In this document: piece by piece, positions 1 through 8,608 of the stretch
Numbering within the stretch: position 1 is the first letter of the stretch
Layout: each line of letters starts with the position of its first letter
Source: Chitinophaga sp. HK235
GTDB taxonomy: Bacteria > Bacteroidota > Bacteroidia > Chitinophagales > Chitinophagaceae
Direction of reading: 5' to 3'
NCBI RefSeq assembly: GCF_018255755.1
Contig: NZ_CP073766.1
Span: 3,162,001-3,226,000 of the forward strand
Length of the DNA: 64,000 nt
Notes under the pieces: model-generated
What the model was told of the DNA's origin: nothing
The model's input: only the letters and a program-made list of their open reading frames with translations
The model's database searches: none
Made by a program: the position numbers and the translations under genes

Positions 1-113
1 GGGACCGGCGCACCATCCTTACTTGTAATTTTACCCGATACAAACGGAGTTTGTGCATGGGCAAAAGCTACCATCAATAGCAGCAGCACTGCTATCACAG
101 TTTGTTTTTTCAT
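1..113 (-). CDS. TonB-linked outer-membrane receptor, N-terminal fragment
   Basis: Only the first 37 codons are inside the window; the gene runs off the left edge. The start is the ATG at 113 (minus strand). The protein opens with Lys-Lys, a hydrophobic stretch and an Ala-His-Ala-Gln cleavage region, i.e. a signal peptide of about 21 residues. The mature start, TPFVSGKITSKDGAPVP, matches the first strand of the carboxypeptidase-regulatory-like domain that begins SusC/RagA-type TonB-dependent receptors. That identification is an inference from a short stretch; other secreted proteins with this domain are possible. Confidence 0.6.
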   Translation of the reverse strand, partial: MKKQTVIAVLLLLMVAFAHAQTPFVSGKITSKDGAPV

Positions 114-525
114 AAGTGTAATATTGATAAAAATGATTATCCGGGTGTATTACCCGGCGGTATGTTGGCGATTGCTTGCAAGCATTTCCGACTTTCGAAT
201 ATTAAATACAGAATTCCTCTACAGTTCTTTCATAAAAAACTGAAACAGTCTGGCATTGGTTGACACGTCTCATACCGCGCTCCCTGCAGGCATTACAGCA
301 ACCTGTACAACTTAGGGATACTACCTGATCATGCTTTAAAATTAGGCTACATAATGGCAGCAGCTTACATTATAATTAACCACTTCTTTGCTAAAATTAA
401 CCCGTGTAATGCTGCAGATGAATTTACACATTCTACAAAACACAGTACAGTAAAAGGTTACAGCGTTATTTACAGCTGTTAAGTATTCTAGTTTTTTTTT
501 ACAAAAAATGATCAAAAATATTAAC
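114..525. other. Intergenic region upstream of the TonB-linked gene
   Basis: About 410 bases with no supportable gene. It holds a short hairpin in the probable 5' leader (CCGGGT...ACCCGG, 141-157) and a 12-bp perfect palindrome TGCTTGCAAGCA around 173-184. No TAnnTTTG box could be placed with confidence. A 61-codon minus-strand frame at 342-527 has a biased composition and no recognisable features and is not called. Confidence 0.5.
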
Positions 526-566
526 ACAAAAAAAATGGCTGCCGGTGAAGACAGCCATTTTTTTTG
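526..566 (-). terminator. Rho-independent terminator of the collagen-like gene
   Basis: The stem AAAATGGCTG (532-541) pairs with CAGCCATTTT (552-561) across a 10-nt loop. Runs of A on the left and T on the right make it functional in either direction. It lies 19 bases beyond the stop codon of the minus-strand collagen-like gene. Confidence 0.8.
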
Positions 567-584
567 AAATGATAGCGGTGTCGG

Positions 585-1490
585 TTACTCAGGAATGCCA
601 TAATATCTGCATACCGCAGTATAATCATTGTAATCAGGATGTGGTGTAGCTCTGCTATCGGCCACACCACCAGGGATAAGGATATAACGGTACTGCAACA
701 ACGTACTTAAATTAATAGTATTGCTGTTGTCGTGTGTAAAACGGGTAATGAGTATTTTACCTAACTGCGGAATATAAGCAATGGTATTGGGTTTACCACC
801 AGCATTACTGGTATAGGGCAGCGTAAAATTCCCTGCGCCAAAGGTAAAATAAACCAGCACCGTTCCTGAATTGAGAATGGCACTGGAAAGGCCTGGGGCT
901 AATACATTAGCTGCCTTCACGCTGGAAGCGTCTATGGTAGTATCCCGGAAATAGGTAGCATATACCCAGGTGGAATAGATCACATTAGCTGTGCCGGCGG
1001 GGCCTTGCGGACCAACAGGACCTTGAGGGCCGGCAGGACCCTGCAATGACAAGGCCGCACCCCATGCACCGCCTGTTTTAGGACCATACAGGTTGTAGGA
1101 AGATTTATCCAGGTAATAATCTCCATTGTTACCCAATGCAGCAGCAGGAGCACCTGTTCCGCTGAGAATCTGACTGCCGGCTGCACCAGTAGCACCAGTA
1201 GCACCAGTAGCTCCGGTTGCACCAGTTGCCCCCATCAGGCTGATAGGTGTACCCCAACCTTCAGCTTTGGGGCCATAAAATTTTGAGCTGGAAAGATCCA
1301 GATAAAAATCACCATTTGCACCAATGTTGGCTGCCGGCGCACCATTGCCGCTGTAAATCTTACTCCCTGCAGGCCCCTGTATTCCCTGCACTCCTTGCGG
1401 ACCAACAGGTCCCTGATCTCCTTTTTTACAGCCTGCCCATATCAGCAGCAGCGCTAAAAAAAACATGGTTACATGTGATAACTGTTTCAT
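585..1490 (-). CDS. Collagen-like repeat lipoprotein
   Basis: A 301-aa predicted surface lipoprotein. The start at 1490 was chosen because it gives a clean signal peptide ending in a lipobox (WAGC, Cys21); an upstream in-frame extension lacks one. Three blocks of Gly-X-Y triplets follow: residues about 26-43 (GPVGPQG type), 87-106 (five GAT triplets then GAA) and 150-167. Between them lie two copies of a ~45-residue module with the pattern SGxGAPAA...NGDxYLD...YGPK...WG. The C-terminal ~130 residues are a non-repetitive domain of unknown fold. Collagen-like triplets in bacteria form trimeric stalks on the cell surface; a presentation or adhesion role is inferred. A monocistronic unit with its own terminator. 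Confidence 0.8.
   Translation of the reverse strand: MKQLSHVTMFFLALLLIWAGCKKGDQGPVGPQGVQGIQGPAGSKIYSGNGAPAANIGANGDFYLDLSSSKFYGPKAEGWGTPISLMGATGATGATGATGATGAAGSQILSGTGAPAAALGNNGDYYLDKSSYNLYGPKTGGAWGAALSLQGPAGPQGPVGPQGPAGTANVIYSTWVYATYFRDTTIDASSVKAANVLAPGLSSAILNSGTVLVYFTFGAGNFTLPYTSNAGGKPNTIAYIPQLGKILITRFTHDNSNTINLSTLLQYRYILIPGGVADSRATPHPDYNDYTAVCRYYGIPE
1181..1230 (-). repeat. Tandem 9-bp repeat encoding Gly-Ala-Thr triplets
   Basis: Nearly identical 9-bp units (plus-strand GTAGCACCA) encode the run of GAT collagen triplets. The near-identity at DNA level, including the third codon positions, indicates recent slippage expansion, so the copy number probably varies between strains. Confidence 0.75.
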
Positions 1491-2083
1491 GCTAGATTTG
1501 TTTTTAGTATTGATTGAAGTTGATTTGTTAGTTTGTTTGCAGCAATGGCCTGCCTCCCCGTTTTTTAAAACAGGTATTCCTGAAAGGACCGGCCATACGA
1601 TTCCCACCAACCACCCGCTTTTGCTACGATGTGGTTTAATTATGGGAATAAGCCAGGTGCTTACATGCTATTGTCTTCTAAAAAATTGTTTCATGGCGTT
1701 TTGTGACAGTTATTTTAATAGTATATCCGCCAGAGAAAACCGATAGGACTTCCGGCATTTGGGGCTGTATTGATTTCCTTTTGGGGTTTATGCATGGCTA
1801 TCCACTGCAACCAGGCATACTCGAATATATCAATCTAAATCTGTTCCATGTATTGCTATTCTTGAATAAAGATTTTGGGGTGATATTGGTGATCGGCATG
1901 AACTATGGCTTTGGCACCACTAAATTACCATTCCAGGCAACACTAAAATAGTAAAAAATCGAAATCTCCCTGCGCGTTCAAACAGGAAATATCGGAGATC
2001 GAACGAATAATTGTTTAACTGGTGCCTTTTCGCTGATAACTGGCAGAAGCGATACATCTCTGTCTGGCCGGTCATCATCATAA
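1491..2083. other. Intergenic region, nothing recognised
   Basis: About 590 bases between the collagen-like gene and the terminator of the alcohol dehydrogenase gene. The frames here are short, start ambiguously and encode no recognisable protein. The left end should hold the promoter and leader of the collagen-like gene, but no convincing -7 box was found. Confidence 0.5.
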
Positions 2084-2110
2084 AGAAAAAGGTGGCCAAT
2101 GGCCACCTCC
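2084..2110 (-). terminator. Rho-independent terminator of the dehydrogenase operon
   Basis: On the minus strand, just after the stop codon of the alcohol dehydrogenase, AGGTGGCCA pairs with TGGCCACCT around a one-base centre and is followed by a T-rich tract (TTTTTCTTT). Confidence 0.85.
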
Positions 2111-2112
2111 TG

Positions 2113-3171
2113 TTAGTTTTTCAGAGAAGACATATCGACCACAAACCGATAATGTACATCACTTTTTAACATCCGCTCATAGGCTTCATTAATATCCTGC
2201 ATTTTAATCACTTCAATATCTGCAGTGATATTATGCTTGCCACAGAAATCAAGCATCTCCTGCGTTTCAGCGATGCCCCCTATCACAGAACCGGCTATCG
2301 CCTTTCTGCCCAGGATCATAGGCGCTGTATCGATCATCTCTTCCAGATTACCGAAGAAACCTACCAGCACCAGGGTACCACTCACTCTCAGCGTAGACAT
2401 ATAATGATTCACATCATGCACATAAGGAACAGTATCAATAATTAAATCAAACTTTCCTTTCACCCGTTCCATCTGTGTATCATCTGTAGAAATAACCACC
2501 TGGTCTGCTCCCAGTTCCAGCGCATCCTTTTCCTTATTCGGAGATCTGGAGAAGAGCGTAACATGTGCACCCAGGGCTTTGGCTAGTTTGATGGCCATAT
2601 GTCCGAGACCACCCAAACCGACAACCGCCACATTACTGCCGGAGCCAGCCTTCCAATGTTTCAACGGAGACCAGGTAGTAATACCCGCACACAGCAAAGG
2701 AGCCGTGCCGGCCGGGTCCAAGTTCTCAGGTACTTTTAATACAAAGTGCTCATCTACAGTCACCTTTTCAGAATAACCTCCATAGGTTGATGTTCCCAGG
2801 TGTTTGTCGGGGCCGTTGTAAGTGAGGGTGAAACCGGGAATACAATACTGTTCCAGATCCTGTTTGCAGTTTTCACATTCCCTGCAGGAATCGACCAGAC
2901 AGCCCACTGCCACCAGATCTCCCACTTTGACTTTGGAGACTGCATCACCGACTTTGGTTACCCTGCCTACAATTTCGTGGCCGGGAACAGCGGGATAAAT
3001 AGTACCGCCCCAGTCATTACGGGCTACATGCAGGTCAGAGTGGCACACACCGCAAAATAAAATATCCATTTCCACATCTTTCGGCGTCACTTCCCTGCGT
3101 TCAATAACGATTTCTTTTAATGGAGCATCGGCGGCCTCCGTGCCAAAAGCTTTTACTTTAAATTTTTCCAT
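2113..3171 (-). CDS. NAD(P)-dependent zinc alcohol dehydrogenase (YahK/cinnamyl-alcohol type)
   Basis: A 352-aa medium-chain dehydrogenase that interconverts alcohols and aldehydes, usually with NADPH in this subfamily. Catalytic-zinc ligands are visible at Cys40 (GVCHSD context), His65-Glu66 (GHE) and Cys161. The four structural-zinc cysteines are Cys96, 99, 102 and 110. The Rossmann motif GLGGLG is at 185-190. Length and motif order match YahK/CAD-like aldehyde reductases. It lies 11 bases downstream of the cupin-CMD gene in the same direction, so the two are probably co-transcribed and work on related reactive carbonyl or aromatic compounds. The substrate cannot be told from sequence. Confidence 0.9.
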   Translation of the reverse strand: MEKFKVKAFGTEAADAPLKEIVIERREVTPKDVEMDILFCGVCHSDLHVARNDWGGTIYPAVPGHEIVGRVTKVGDAVSKVKVGDLVAVGCLVDSCRECENCKQDLEQYCIPGFTLTYNGPDKHLGTSTYGGYSEKVTVDEHFVLKVPENLDPAGTAPLLCAGITTWSPLKHWKAGSGSNVAVVGLGGLGHMAIKLAKALGAHVTLFSRSPNKEKDALELGADQVVISTDDTQMERVKGKFDLIIDTVPYVHDVNHYMSTLRVSGTLVLVGFFGNLEEMIDTAPMILGRKAIAGSVIGGIAETQEMLDFCGKHNITADIEVIKMQDINEAYERMLKSDVHYRFVVDMSSLKN

Positions 3172-3182
3172 TGCTTGTTATT

Positions 3183-4373
3183 TTAATCCGGTATTACTTC
3201 GTTTAAACATTGGAGGGCATTGAGCGTCCTCGGATAACCGATATAGGGCAATAGTTGTGTGGTAACGCCCAACAGGGTGGCTTTATCATTACCTACATTT
3301 ACATTACCGCGGATATGCCCTTGTACCTGCGCTTCCACTCCGCCCAGCGAAATGAGCATCGCATAGGTGATCAGCTCTCTTGTTTTTAAATCCAATCCTT
3401 TACGGGTGATATAATCGCCAAAACAATTGGCGGAAAGATATTGCTGAATATGCAGCTGGTCTTTCGGTGCTTCCTGATACATTTTATCAATGCGGTCACC
3501 GAAGATGGAACGCTGTACTAGCAATCCTTTCTCCTGGCGGTTTTCCCGGCTGGTAGTCGTTTGTCCGTCCAATGGCAATGCTACCCCTCTTCTTTGCAGG
3601 ATCTCATTGGTGGCATGAATAAAATCCAATACTTTGGCAATGCCCACATAAGGGACTGCCTGATATACGATCTCTTTCAGTTCCACAGGTGTTACACCGG
3701 CATTCAGGGCGCCGTTGGCCATGAAGGTAAATTCGCTGAGAGCCTGACAGGCAATGGTAGACGCTACAATCACTATCATCCTGGTTCTGGTGTCGAGGTT
3801 GCCATAACTCACGACTTCATCATAAGCAAAATTGTCAAACACTTCTATCAGCTCAGGATCTGTTTCCTTTAACTTCGACACATCATGCGGGAATAACATT
3901 TTATGATTGTGTATAGCCGTTTCCGTTAGTTTCACTTCCGGAGGCGGATCATCGTCCATGGTTTGATGTACCCGATCGTATTCTTCATCCGTTACACGTT
4001 CCAGCCATTTTACGGCGCCATCTTTGGTGATGTTGGTTATCGCTATATGTGTGAAACCGCTGTCGCGTGTGGCGCCATGCCAGTGCACTATGCCGGAAGG
4101 TATCACCACCACATCGCCTTGGGTCAGTAGTCTGGCTGGTTTGCCTTTTTCCTGATAATACCCTTTTCCCGCTGTTACCAGCAGAATCTGTCCTGCCGGA
4201 TGTGTATGCCAGTTGTTTCGGCAGCCTGGCTCAAATACCACGTCACCAATGGAATAGGTACCCGTTTCATCCTGTGGTACCAGGATTTTCACCCAGGCTG
4301 TACCGGTGAAGTAGTCAGCCGGCGCTTTTTCCCCTTTGGGGAAAATGGCGTTTCCGTTTTCCGTTGTTTCCAT
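3183..4373 (-). CDS. Cupin-carboxymuconolactone decarboxylase fusion protein
   Basis: A 396-aa three-part protein. Residues about 35-115 are a cupin barrel with metal-binding His56, His58, His97 and His99. Residues ~190-275 and ~310-390 are two alpha-helical carboxymuconolactone-decarboxylase (CMD/AhpD-like) domains. The AhpD CxxC redox pair is absent, so a peroxidase role is unlikely. The ATG at 4373 is preferred; the longer in-frame alternative at 4436 is a GTG and adds a 21-residue tail with no recognisable features. First gene of the pair with the downstream dehydrogenase and divergent from an araC gene that probably controls it. Similar fusions are known in soil bacteria with poorly defined substrates. 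Confidence 0.85.
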   Translation of the reverse strand: METTENGNAIFPKGEKAPADYFTGTAWVKILVPQDETGTYSIGDVVFEPGCRNNWHTHPAGQILLVTAGKGYYQEKGKPARLLTQGDVVVIPSGIVHWHGATRDSGFTHIAITNITKDGAVKWLERVTDEEYDRVHQTMDDDPPPEVKLTETAIHNHKMLFPHDVSKLKETDPELIEVFDNFAYDEVVSYGNLDTRTRMIVIVASTIACQALSEFTFMANGALNAGVTPVELKEIVYQAVPYVGIAKVLDFIHATNEILQRRGVALPLDGQTTTSRENRQEKGLLVQRSIFGDRIDKMYQEAPKDQLHIQQYLSANCFGDYITRKGLDLKTRELITYAMLISLGGVEAQVQGHIRGNVNVGNDKATLLGVTTQLLPYIGYPRTLNALQCLNEVIPD

Positions 4374-4741
4374 TTTTGCTGATTTAGCTTGTTGTACGCA
4401 ATCATCCGTCTTCAGCCGTTTTAAAGTGCCTTCCACTGTAGTGCTGATCTGTTCAGGCCGGCTGCCGTGTACCTGTTTTCCTTTTCGGATACTGATATCT
4501 CTTGTTGTATTAAGGTGCCAGGCCCTCCTGCCCGTTCTTCGTTGAAATAATTAACAATTTGTTTTAATGCTTTGTTCCCCGGCAGGCCCGAACTGCCGAT
4601 GACTGTGCAAAGATCCCGGCTGCTTTTTAATGTGTTATTATCCGGATTACTGTATTCCCTACCAAAATCACTGGTACGTGGATATGAGCCATCTAAACCG
4701 CCGTGGAAGCAGTATCTTTGAATCAGATTTAACAGTCGCTT
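4374..4741. other. Divergent regulatory region between the cupin-CMD and araC genes
   Basis: About 370 bases without a supportable gene. It holds a good -7 box for the araC gene at 4713-4720. On the minus strand there is a weaker candidate (GATCTTTG, 4608-4615) for the dehydrogenase operon, which would give a leader of over 200 nt. A small hairpin GGCAG...CTGCC lies near 4581-4597. Confidence 0.5.
4713..4720 (+). promoter_or_regulatory. -7 promoter element upstream of araC-type gene
   Basis: TATCTTTG is an exact match to the Bacteroidota sigma-A -7 consensus TAnnTTTG, 21 bases before the start codon at 4742. No clear TTTG -33 element is present, which fits an activated promoter. Confidence 0.5.
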
Positions 4742-5641
4742 ATGGATAAAATAGTGAGATTTGATCACGTCAGTCAGTACAACGACTACAACAATCATGA
4801 AACCCTGCACCCGCTGGTAAGTGTGGTAGATTTTTCGAACGCGGGCCTCCGGCCTCCTGCCCATATTAACATGGGGTTTTACACCGTCTTTCTTAAAGAT
4901 GTAAAGTGTGGTGATATCCGGTATGGGCGTCATTTTTACGATTATCAGGAAGGAACCCTGGTGTTTCTGGCTCCTGGACAGGTGATCAAAATTGAATGTA
5001 ATCATGGTCCATATTACCAGCCTAAGGGTCATGCATTGGTCTTTCATCCTGATCTGCTTAGGGGTACTTCACTGGGTCGTCACATGAATGACTATACGTT
5101 TTTTTCCTATGATGTGCATGAGGCGCTGCATCTGTCTGAGCGGGAGAGACAAACCGTGCTGGACTGCTTTTCAAAAATTGATTTTGAACTCAGGCATGCT
5201 ATCGACAAACATAGTAAAACACTGATCGTTACCAATATTGAGCTCTTCCTCAATTATTGCCAGCGTTTTTATGACCGGCAGTTCCTCACCCGTGACAATG
5301 AACACAAGGGTATTTTAGCACGGTTCGAACAGCTGCTTAATGAGTATTTTCTTTCAGACAAACCTCAGACAATAGGTTTGCCTTCTGTAGGATATTGTGC
5401 CGGCCAGCTGAATCTTTCTTCCAATTACTTTGGCGATTTAATTAAAAAAGAGACCGGTAAATCTGCGCAGGAATATATACAGGCCAAACTGATAGATGTG
5501 GCCAAGGAAAGGATCTTCGACATCAACAAATCGGTTAGTGAAATTGCCTATGAACTGGGATTTAAATATCCTCAGCATTTCAGCCGTTTATTCAAACAAC
5601 GGGTAGGGCATACACCCAACGAATACAGGATGCTCAATTAA
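4742..5641 (+). CDS. AraC-family transcriptional regulator
   Basis: A 299-aa regulator. Residues ~1-150 form a cupin-like ligand-sensing domain (HINMGFYTVF, then a short GTLVFLAPGQ beta segment). Residues ~195-299 hold the double helix-turn-helix, with the second HTH around SVSEIAYELGFKYPQHFSRL and the family-typical end GHTPNEYR. It is divergent from the cupin-CMD and alcohol dehydrogenase pair, so it most likely controls that pair. Its stop codon is followed immediately by a long convergent terminator. Confidence 0.88.
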   Translation: MDKIVRFDHVSQYNDYNNHETLHPLVSVVDFSNAGLRPPAHINMGFYTVFLKDVKCGDIRYGRHFYDYQEGTLVFLAPGQVIKIECNHGPYYQPKGHALVFHPDLLRGTSLGRHMNDYTFFSYDVHEALHLSERERQTVLDCFSKIDFELRHAIDKHSKTLIVTNIELFLNYCQRFYDRQFLTRDNEHKGILARFEQLLNEYFLSDKPQTIGLPSVGYCAGQLNLSSNYFGDLIKKETGKSAQEYIQAKLIDVAKERIFDINKSVSEIAYELGFKYPQHFSRLFKQRVGHTPNEYRMLN

Positions 5642-5695
5642 TGAACATCAACATTTTTCCGGAAAAATCATCTCCCGGAAAAATGTTGATGTTCA
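5642..5695. terminator. Bidirectional terminator, 21-bp perfect stem
   Basis: Bases 5642-5662 and 5675-5694/5695 are perfect reverse complements (21 bp) around a 12-nt loop. The structure begins at the araC stop codon and lies just before the end of the convergent TonB receptor gene. The stem itself contains the A/T run, so it can serve both strands. Confidence 0.8.
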
Positions 5696-5709
5696 GTGGA
5701 TGATACCGT

Positions 5710-7770
5710 TTACCGGTGAATACGGTAAGACAGGCCCACATTCACCGTAGTTGGTGTCCCGGGGAAAAGACCGCCCCAGAAATCATAACGGTGGGTGAAA
5801 TACCGCTCATTCAGCAGATTGTTGGCAGTCAGGCTTACACCCCAGTTATGCCAGTTATAATTCAGTGAGAGGTTCAGCAAATTATAGGAAGGAATGGCGC
5901 CATTGCCTCCATCTGCAGATGGCTCCTCTGTATTCAGCGCATCATTATACTGTTTTCCGGTAAAGGTATTCCAGGCATTTACAATCAACTCACCTGCACC
6001 GACACGGGTCTGATATTTGGCTCCTATCGTCAGCAATTGCTGTGGCGCATAGGGCAACAGGTTTCCCTTATTGGCTCCCTCTTCGAAAGTAGCACGTTGT
6101 AAAGCACCGGTAGTATATAAGCGCATACCTTTAAAAGGCAGTACATTCAGTTCAAACTCAATACCCTTGTGCATAGCTTTACCAGCATTAGAGAAAACGC
6201 CGCCTTCTTCCGTCAGTTTATGGTTAAAGTCCAGTATATACCCACTCAGGCTCAGGTCCAGCCAGTTTACCGGCGTAGTACGGATACCCACTTCATAGTT
6301 GTTGGATGTTTCAGCTCCCAGGCTGTGACCATCTTTAACAGTGCCCGGATCTAAAGCGGCATACAAAACCGGAGGATTGTAACCTTTGGAAACAGTGGAA
6401 TAAACCCTGAATCTTTCTACCGGTTTGTACAATAACCCGAAGGAATATATGAAAACACTGGTCTCAGTAGACAACTTCTGACCGGTCATATAATCGCTCT
6501 GCCCATAGTTGATAGCGGTATACCGTAAACCCGGAGTAAAGCTCAACTTATCAGAGAAATGTATCTCATTCTGTATATAACCTTCCATTACGTTGGTAGG
6601 AATGGTGGTAGAGAAGGTAGTTTTGCCGATATGTTGCAGCGGATCATCTCCCATCACCTTTATGCTATTGGTCTGGTCTCCCAGGTATTTCAGCCCTACG
6701 ATCAATGAATTATCCAACCCAAACAACTTATTGGTACGGTTATACTCCAATACAGCACCACCGGTGAAGATGTCCCTCAGATCTCCCAGGATGGATTTTT
6801 TATCCCGTTTGGTATCATACCACCAGTTACGTTTAAAATAGTTGGCAAAAACAGACAGGGAAAGTGTATTGGTAGCATCCAGGGTTTTCTTATAGGTGAT
6901 AGCCGTGGAATAACGCTGCGCGTAGAAGTGATCGAATGGGTTGACACTTTGCCGGTAGTTGTCTTTGTACTGCAGTTCGGAAAGGCCTCCCGGTGTTTCA
7001 GCATCTTCTGTATAAACATTTCCGGAAACGGAAAGCTCGTTGGTAGAATCCAGTTTGGCGCCTACCCGAAAGGTAACATCGTTGGTATTAAAAGCAGACC
7101 TGCTGGTACGGAAGCCATTACCCTGCCGGCGGTTGTAGTTGACATAATAATTAAACTTACCGTTATCCCCGTATGCAGATGCATTCGCATTTAAATAGTT
7201 ATAGCTGCCTGCTTCAATACTGGCTTCTGCATTGGGTTTCCCCTGCCCTTTTTTTGTAATCAGGTTGATGACACCGCCGATGGAACCGGCACCATACAAT
7301 ACCGGTGAAGCACCTTTGATCACTTCAATCCGCTCCAGTGAAGCAATGGGCAACATATAATAGGCTCCCAGCTGGCCATAGCTTTGTCCTAATGGGATTT
7401 TTCCATCTACCAGTACCACCACATACCCGTTTCTGCCAGGGTCAAGGCCGCGCAATCCTATTCCCGGCTTTAACCCGCGACCATCTTCATCCTGATAATT
7501 GGCACCGGGGATCAGGCGGATGGCATCGCCTACTGACTGGATACCCAGTTCTTTGATCTGCCGGTTGTTAACGATATTGACCGTACTCGCCAGATTTTTA
7601 ATCTTATTGTTTAAGCCATTGGAAGTAACCGTTACATCCTGCAGGGATATGTTCCAGAGGCTGTCTCCGGGTACCGTTTTCTTCCCTTGTGGCGAAGTAT
7701 CCTGTGTGTATCCATTTAAAACCGAACCGATTAAAAGTGAAAAGAGACAAGCAGTAGGTAATGCTCTCAT
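5710..7770 (-). CDS. TonB-dependent receptor, FecA/siderophore type
   Basis: A 686-aa outer-membrane receptor. The signal peptide ends near residue 22. A TonB-box-like segment (LQDVTVTSN) follows around 43-51, then a plug domain ~55-165 with the family motifs GLRGLDPGRNG, VLVDG and SIGGVINLIT. The rest is a 22-strand barrel, and the C-terminus (VNVGLSYRIHR) is typical. The plug resembles FecA-like ferric-chelate receptors more than SusC proteins, because the N-terminal carboxypeptidase-regulatory domain is missing. Iron-chelate or cofactor uptake is inferred; the ligand is unknown. A single gene with its own promoter, and no TonB, ExbBD or sigma/anti-sigma pair next to it. Confidence 0.87.
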   Translation of the reverse strand: MRALPTACLFSLLIGSVLNGYTQDTSPQGKKTVPGDSLWNISLQDVTVTSNGLNNKIKNLASTVNIVNNRQIKELGIQSVGDAIRLIPGANYQDEDGRGLKPGIGLRGLDPGRNGYVVVLVDGKIPLGQSYGQLGAYYMLPIASLERIEVIKGASPVLYGAGSIGGVINLITKKGQGKPNAEASIEAGSYNYLNANASAYGDNGKFNYYVNYNRRQGNGFRTSRSAFNTNDVTFRVGAKLDSTNELSVSGNVYTEDAETPGGLSELQYKDNYRQSVNPFDHFYAQRYSTAITYKKTLDATNTLSLSVFANYFKRNWWYDTKRDKKSILGDLRDIFTGGAVLEYNRTNKLFGLDNSLIVGLKYLGDQTNSIKVMGDDPLQHIGKTTFSTTIPTNVMEGYIQNEIHFSDKLSFTPGLRYTAINYGQSDYMTGQKLSTETSVFIYSFGLLYKPVERFRVYSTVSKGYNPPVLYAALDPGTVKDGHSLGAETSNNYEVGIRTTPVNWLDLSLSGYILDFNHKLTEEGGVFSNAGKAMHKGIEFELNVLPFKGMRLYTTGALQRATFEEGANKGNLLPYAPQQLLTIGAKYQTRVGAGELIVNAWNTFTGKQYNDALNTEEPSADGGNGAIPSYNLLNLSLNYNWHNWGVSLTANNLLNERYFTHRYDFWGGLFPGTPTTVNVGLSYRIHR

Positions 7771-7802
7771 AAATCAATGTGTGTGTTTTTAAAAACAGGG
7801 CA

Positions 7803-7810
7803 CAAAGATA
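7803..7810 (-). promoter_or_regulatory. -7 promoter element of the TonB-dependent receptor
   Basis: Read on the minus strand this is TATCTTTG, an exact TAnnTTTG match 33 bases before the ATG at 7770. A convincing -33 element was not found. Confidence 0.55.
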
Positions 7811-7944
7811 TTTGGATGTATCGGATACGGCTACTCGAACACGGAAAAAATGGATAATAGGAAAACAAAAAATCTAAACTATATAATATTGATATTCATA
7901 ACAATAATCATCAATGCTCTATTCGAATCAGAAAAAAATGAGCA

Positions 7945-7985
7945 GCAACAAAAAAAGCTGGCCGTTATGCCGGCCAGCTTTTTTG
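7945..7985 (-). terminator. Terminator at the end of the 24-kb RHS operon
   Basis: AAGCTGGCCG (7955-7964) pairs with CGGCCAGCTT (7971-7980) over a 6-nt loop, flanked by an A run and a T run. It is 12 bases beyond the last stop codon of the operon and is the first clear intrinsic terminator seen after the gene at 32,434. Confidence 0.85.
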
Positions 7986-7997
7986 TCGATGACTATT

Positions 7998-8606
7998 TTA
8001 CATTCCGCAACAGACCTGCGTGTTGTACCACTTCACCCCATCACTCACCAACATCAGTTTATCACCCTGACCTACAGTCAGATTGTTTTCTGCTGTATAC
8101 GGAGGCGTGCCGTTCACACCTCTGTTTACAAAAGCACCGCTTATTTTCCAGCGGTTGCTGCCGCTTGTTTTATCGACGATCACGATTTCGCGGTTTTTGT
8201 TTTGTTCCGGTGCCGGCAGTGTGATCTGCCGTGGCTGTGAGATATCGGGCAGCAGCACTACGCGGATGCTGGCCGGTACGAGGTAGTTAGTATCCGGTGC
8301 GATGACCAGCCCTCTGGTCATATTTCCCAGCCACCATACATCCCGGATCTGCAGGGTGTCCTGGCCGGGTATAGCGATAGCGCTGTCGCCCACCGTCACC
8401 AGCTGCAGTTTAGCAAACGACGTACGCCCCTTACCGTTATTCTTCAGAAAGCCGTTGATTTTACTGGTTTTGTTTTCCAGGATCAACTCAGTACCGCAGC
8501 AATCACCGGTCAGTAACACGCTGTCGGCGCTGATTTTATGTACCCGCTGCGCTTTAACGGATAAGAACAGGGCTATCAGTACATGAAGCAATAATATCTT
8601 CTTCAT
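7998..8606 (-). CDS. Secreted protein homologous to the N-terminal domain of the upstream esterase
   Basis: A 202-aa protein with a signal peptide (cleavage after VKA, about residue 19). The whole mature part aligns with the first ~200 residues of the 961-aa esterase encoded 2 bases upstream. Shared landmarks in the same order are ADSV, ELILEN, GKGRT/WKGRT, PGQDTL, LPAPE..NREIVI.DKT, GTPPY and KWY. It is a stand-alone copy of that unknown module, probably a beta-rich binding domain, and ends in Cys-Cys-Gly-Met. Function unknown. Last gene of the operon. Confidence 0.8.
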   Translation of the reverse strand: MKKILLLHVLIALFLSVKAQRVHKISADSVLLTGDCCGTELILENKTSKINGFLKNNGKGRTSFAKLQLVTVGDSAIAIPGQDTLQIRDVWWLGNMTRGLVIAPDTNYLVPASIRVVLLPDISQPRQITLPAPEQNKNREIVIVDKTSGSNRWKISGAFVNRGVNGTPPYTAENNLTVGQGDKLMLVSDGVKWYNTQVCCGM

Positions 8607-8608
8607 AA

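Noticed and set aside
342..527. A 61-codon minus-strand frame in the intergenic region near the left end
   Set aside because: Short, AT-rich and Cys/Phe-biased with no homology recognised and no clear promoter; probably chance.
1181..1230. Possible CRISPR-like repeat array
   Set aside because: Units are 9 bp without spacers and lie in frame in a collagen-like gene; this is a coding tandem repeat.
1703..1951. An 82-codon plus-strand frame between the collagen-like and dehydrogenase genes
   Set aside because: Composition and start context do not support coding and nothing in the protein is recognisable.
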